64,000 bases of DNA from LMUY01 sp965199005 (lineage in GTDB: Bacteria; Pseudomonadota; Alphaproteobacteria; Acetobacterales; Acetobacteraceae): the NCBI GenBank assembly GCA_965199005.1, contig CBDAQK010000001.1:1116001-1180000 (forward strand). Reading direction: 5' to 3'. Shown here in pieces: positions 61,983 to 64,000 of this stretch. A model generated the notes under the pieces. It was given only the letters and a program-made list of their open reading frames with translations. It was not told the DNA's origin and did not search any database. Each line of letters opens with the position of its first letter. Positions within the stretch are counted from its first letter, which is position 1. The translations under genes and the position numbers were made by a program.

Positions 61983-63223
61983 ACCGCCGTCCCCACCTGC
62001 CGGACCACCGTGCCGCCCTGCATCACCAGCCGGACATCCCCAAGCCGCGCTAGATCATCCAGGGGATTGCCCGCAACCACCAGAATATCCGCCAACTTGC
62101 CCAGCTTGAGCGTGCCGAGCCTCTCCTCCACCCCCAGCACACGCGCCGCCAGGCTGGTCGCCGACGTGATCGCCTCCAGTGCCGAATATCCGCCCTCCCG
62201 CATCAGCTCCAGCTCCAATGGCAGACAATCGAACGTCGTGAAGCGCCAGCCGGCGTCGGTGCCGGCAAGCCAGGTGACACCCGCCTCCCGCATCCGGCTA
62301 AAGTTGGCGAGGTTTTGCTCGCCCGCCCGTAGCCAACGATCCAACGTCGCTCGCTCCATCGCCGTTGGATGCTCAATCGCTTGTAACGCCTTCAGCATCA
62401 GCCGTCCGACAGCCAGCGTGCTCGTCACCGGAATGCCGGCCCGCGCCACCTTGTCGGCAATGGCTGGCACGTACTCCTGCTGGCCCTCCCGGTTCACTAG
62501 GAAGCTGCCATGCTCGATCCCGTCGAACCCGGCATCCACCACCCAATCCGTAGCCTGCGCGCACAGGCAATGGGCGGTGATCGTGCGGCCCAGCCGGTGC
62601 GCCTCATCCGCCAGTGCAGCGAGCTCTGCCTGGCTGAACGAAGGGAGCCATGACATGGTGCCCAACGTGCCGCCACCTGTCGCCATGACCTTGATGTAAT
62701 CGGCCCCCAGCTTGGCCATCTCGCGCACCTTGCGGCGAACCCCGTCCACACCATCCGCCTCGCCGCCAAAATACCAGGTGTGTCCGCCGGTAAAGGTGAT
62801 CGGCTGGCCGCACGCCACGATGCGCGCACCCTCCCCATAGCCGAGATCCAACGCCCGCCTCACCTCGAATATCGTGGCCCGGGCACCGCCCAAATCGCGC
62901 ACCGTGGTAATCCCGGCCTGCAGGGCGCGGCCAGCATTGAACGCGGCCGTCGCCACCAGCACGCCATCCGGCTCGCGCATCGCCACCTCCAGGATGGTGC
63001 CATCGCCGGGTAGGTTCAGATGGACATGGGCGTCGATCAGCCCCGGCAGGATGGTACAGCCGCGGAAGTGGAGGACGTCGGCGCCATCCGCAACCAACCC
63101 ATCCGGCACCCGGCCCGCGAAGACGCCGAGGATCGCCTCCCCCTCGACCACGATGACGGCATCGTCGACCGGCGCGGCGCCCGTTCCATCGATGAGCCGG
63201 TCGGCATGGATGACCGTGGTCAC
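61979..63223 (-). CDS. Amidohydrolase-family metal-dependent hydrolase
   Basis: 414 aa TIM-barrel amidohydrolase. Metal ligands: DAHVHLN (HxH), a lysine in DYIKVMATGGGTLG, ITAHCLCA and DGIEHGSFL (two histidines), and the catalytic aspartate in LAGTDAGWRF; KLGKLADILVVAGNPL is the small beta-domain end. The lysine-containing set suggests the binuclear prolidase/imidazolonepropionase-like subtype. It hydrolyses a cyclic amide, carbamate or dipeptide-like compound; the substrate is unknown. GTG at 63223 with GAGGAG upstream. Its stop lies in the palindromic repeat. Confidence 0.88.
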   Translation of the reverse strand: MTTVIHADRLIDGTGAAPVDDAVIVVEGEAILGVFAGRVPDGLVADGADVLHFRGCTILPGLIDAHVHLNLPGDGTILEVAMREPDGVLVATAAFNAGRALQAGITTVRDLGGARATIFEVRRALDLGYGEGARIVACGQPITFTGGHTWYFGGEADGVDGVRRKVREMAKLGADYIKVMATGGGTLGTMSWLPSFSQAELAALADEAHRLGRTITAHCLCAQATDWVVDAGFDGIEHGSFLVNREGQQEYVPAIADKVARAGIPVTSTLAVGRLMLKALQAIEHPTAMERATLDRWLRAGEQNLANFSRMREAGVTWLAGTDAGWRFTTFDCLPLELELMREGGYSALEAITSATSLAARVLGVEERLGTLKLGKLADILVVAGNPLDDLARLGDVRLVMQGGTVVRQVGTAV

Positions 63224-63305
63224 GGCGCGTTCTCCTCAACCAAGCTGGCGGGTAGCAAAGATCGGAGTGCCATGGAATGATTGGACCCTTCAAGGGAGAC
63301 GGGGC

Positions 63306-64000
63306 GTGACGATGCGGATTGGCACCTGGCTGGCAGCGTTTGGCATCACCCTGGCGGCCCTCGCTGCGCCGGCCTTCGCCAAAGACAATTTGGTGATCGG
63401 CGTCTCCAACTTCCCGTCCAGCATGAACCCCTACCTCGACCCCACAGTCGTCAAAACCTATATCGAGGACTTCGCCACCCGGCCCGTCACCGCCTTCGAC
63501 AAGGATTGGAAGCAGGAATGCCTGCTCTGCACCGAACTGCCGAGCGTCGAGAACGGCCTGGCGAAAATCGAAGATTTGCCCAATGGCGGCAAGGGCATGG
63601 CCGTCACTATCAAACTGAAGCCCGATCTGAAATGGGGCGACGGCGTCCCGGTGACGTCCGATGACGTCGCCTTCACCGCGAAGGTCGGCCGCGACCCTGC
63701 CTCCGGCTTTGCGGACATAAGGCTATGGGGCCGGGTGACCAGCGTGGACACGCCCGACAAATTGACCGCGGTGCTGCATCTCGACAGCGTCACCAGCGAG
63801 TTCAACCGCATTTCGATGCTGCTTCCCGAGCATATTGAAGGCCCGGTCTATGCCAAGGCCGGAACACCCGGCGCCTATATCAACGGGACCACCTATAGCC
63901 GCGCCCCAACCACGCCGGGCCTATGGAATGGGCCATGGATGGTCACGGACTACAAATCCGGCTCACAAGTCGTGCTCTCGCTCAATCCGTATTGGGCCGG
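63306..64000 (+). CDS. Family 5 extracellular solute-binding protein (partial)
   Basis: N-terminal 231 residues, cut by the window edge. Signal peptide (WLAAFGITLAALAAPAFA, cut before KD), then LVIGVSNFPSSMNPYLDP and KPDLKWGDGVPVTSDDVAFT, typical of SBP_bac_5 peptide/opine receptors. GTG at 63306 has GGGAG seven bases upstream, better spacing than ATG 63312. Likely the first gene of an importer lying beyond the window; divergent from the amidohydrolase across 80 bases. Confidence 0.88.
   Translation, partial: MTMRIGTWLAAFGITLAALAAPAFAKDNLVIGVSNFPSSMNPYLDPTVVKTYIEDFATRPVTAFDKDWKQECLLCTELPSVENGLAKIEDLPNGGKGMAVTIKLKPDLKWGDGVPVTSDDVAFTAKVGRDPASGFADIRLWGRVTSVDTPDKLTAVLHLDSVTSEFNRISMLLPEHIEGPVYAKAGTPGAYINGTTYSRAPTTPGLWNGPWMVTDYKSGSQVVLSLNPYWA

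Noticed and set aside
1..64000. tRNA, rRNA, CRISPR arrays, phage genes or a complete insertion sequence
   Set aside because: Looked for by eye; only a transposase fragment was found. A covariance-model search would be needed to exclude small RNAs.

Overview
The window is 64 kb of high-GC DNA, densely packed with genes in tightly coupled operons (many ATGA, GTGA and TGATG overlaps). It looks like an alphaproteobacterial chromosome. AddAB recombination genes in a tsaE-murU-addB-addA-trxA run, several branched-chain-type ABC cassettes and frequent GTG/TTG starts fit Rhodospirillales/Acetobacteraceae best, but no rRNA or tRNA gene is present to fix the taxonomy. I saw no CRISPR array, prophage or complete insertion sequence.

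Layout. 1-5.3 kb: a minus-strand operon of methyltransferase, substrate-binding protein, two permeases and a two-domain ATPase (running off the left edge). It is headed by an exact NikR operator (GTATGA-N16-TCATAC), so it is probably a nickel importer. 5.4-13.7 kb: a minus-strand cell-surface glycan island with a GlfT2-like galactofuranosyltransferase, a GH1-like glycosidase, an ABC exporter and a fused glycosyltransferase/UDP-galactopyranose mutase. Together these form a plausible galactofuranose-polymer pathway in a Gram-negative. 14-21 kb: decayed genes (DUF892, ISAs1-type transposase, a frameshifted unknown ORF, a thiolase tail) scattered among an XRE regulator with a divergent MDR reductase, a shikimate-dehydrogenase-like gene and a homodimeric-type TPP-dependent E1. 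21-30.8 kb: housekeeping genes, namely a ClpP-like protease, a ferredoxin-NADP reductase-like flavoprotein and the operon tsaE-murU-addB-addA-trxA, which lacks the amgK kinase usually paired with murU.

30.8-38.2 kb: an MdtABC-type RND efflux operon. 38.3-42.3 kb: a branched-chain-type ABC importer with a fused LivM-LivG and no LivF. 42.4-45.5 kb: a family 5 solute-binding protein and a DHA2-type MFS exporter. 45.5-50.6 kb: a molybdenum hydroxylase in two subunits (2Fe-2S+Mo fused; FAD separate) divergent from an M20 amidohydrolase. 50.7-53.1 kb: a small P-loop kinase-like gene, an SDR and an MBL-fold hydrolase. 53.2-64 kb: a catabolic-looking block with a flavin monooxygenase, a complete liv operon, an SDR, a maleate-isomerase-like protein, an LLM flavin monooxygenase, an amidohydrolase and the start of another family 5 binding protein. 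This suggests uptake and oxidative or hydrolytic breakdown of a small organic, perhaps N-containing, compound whose identity cannot be read from the sequence.

The main items for a second look are the putative galactofuran system (5.4-13.7 kb), the NikR-controlled operon with its embedded methyltransferase, and two near-identical palindromes 8.8 kb apart, each swallowing the stop codon of a minus-strand gene.
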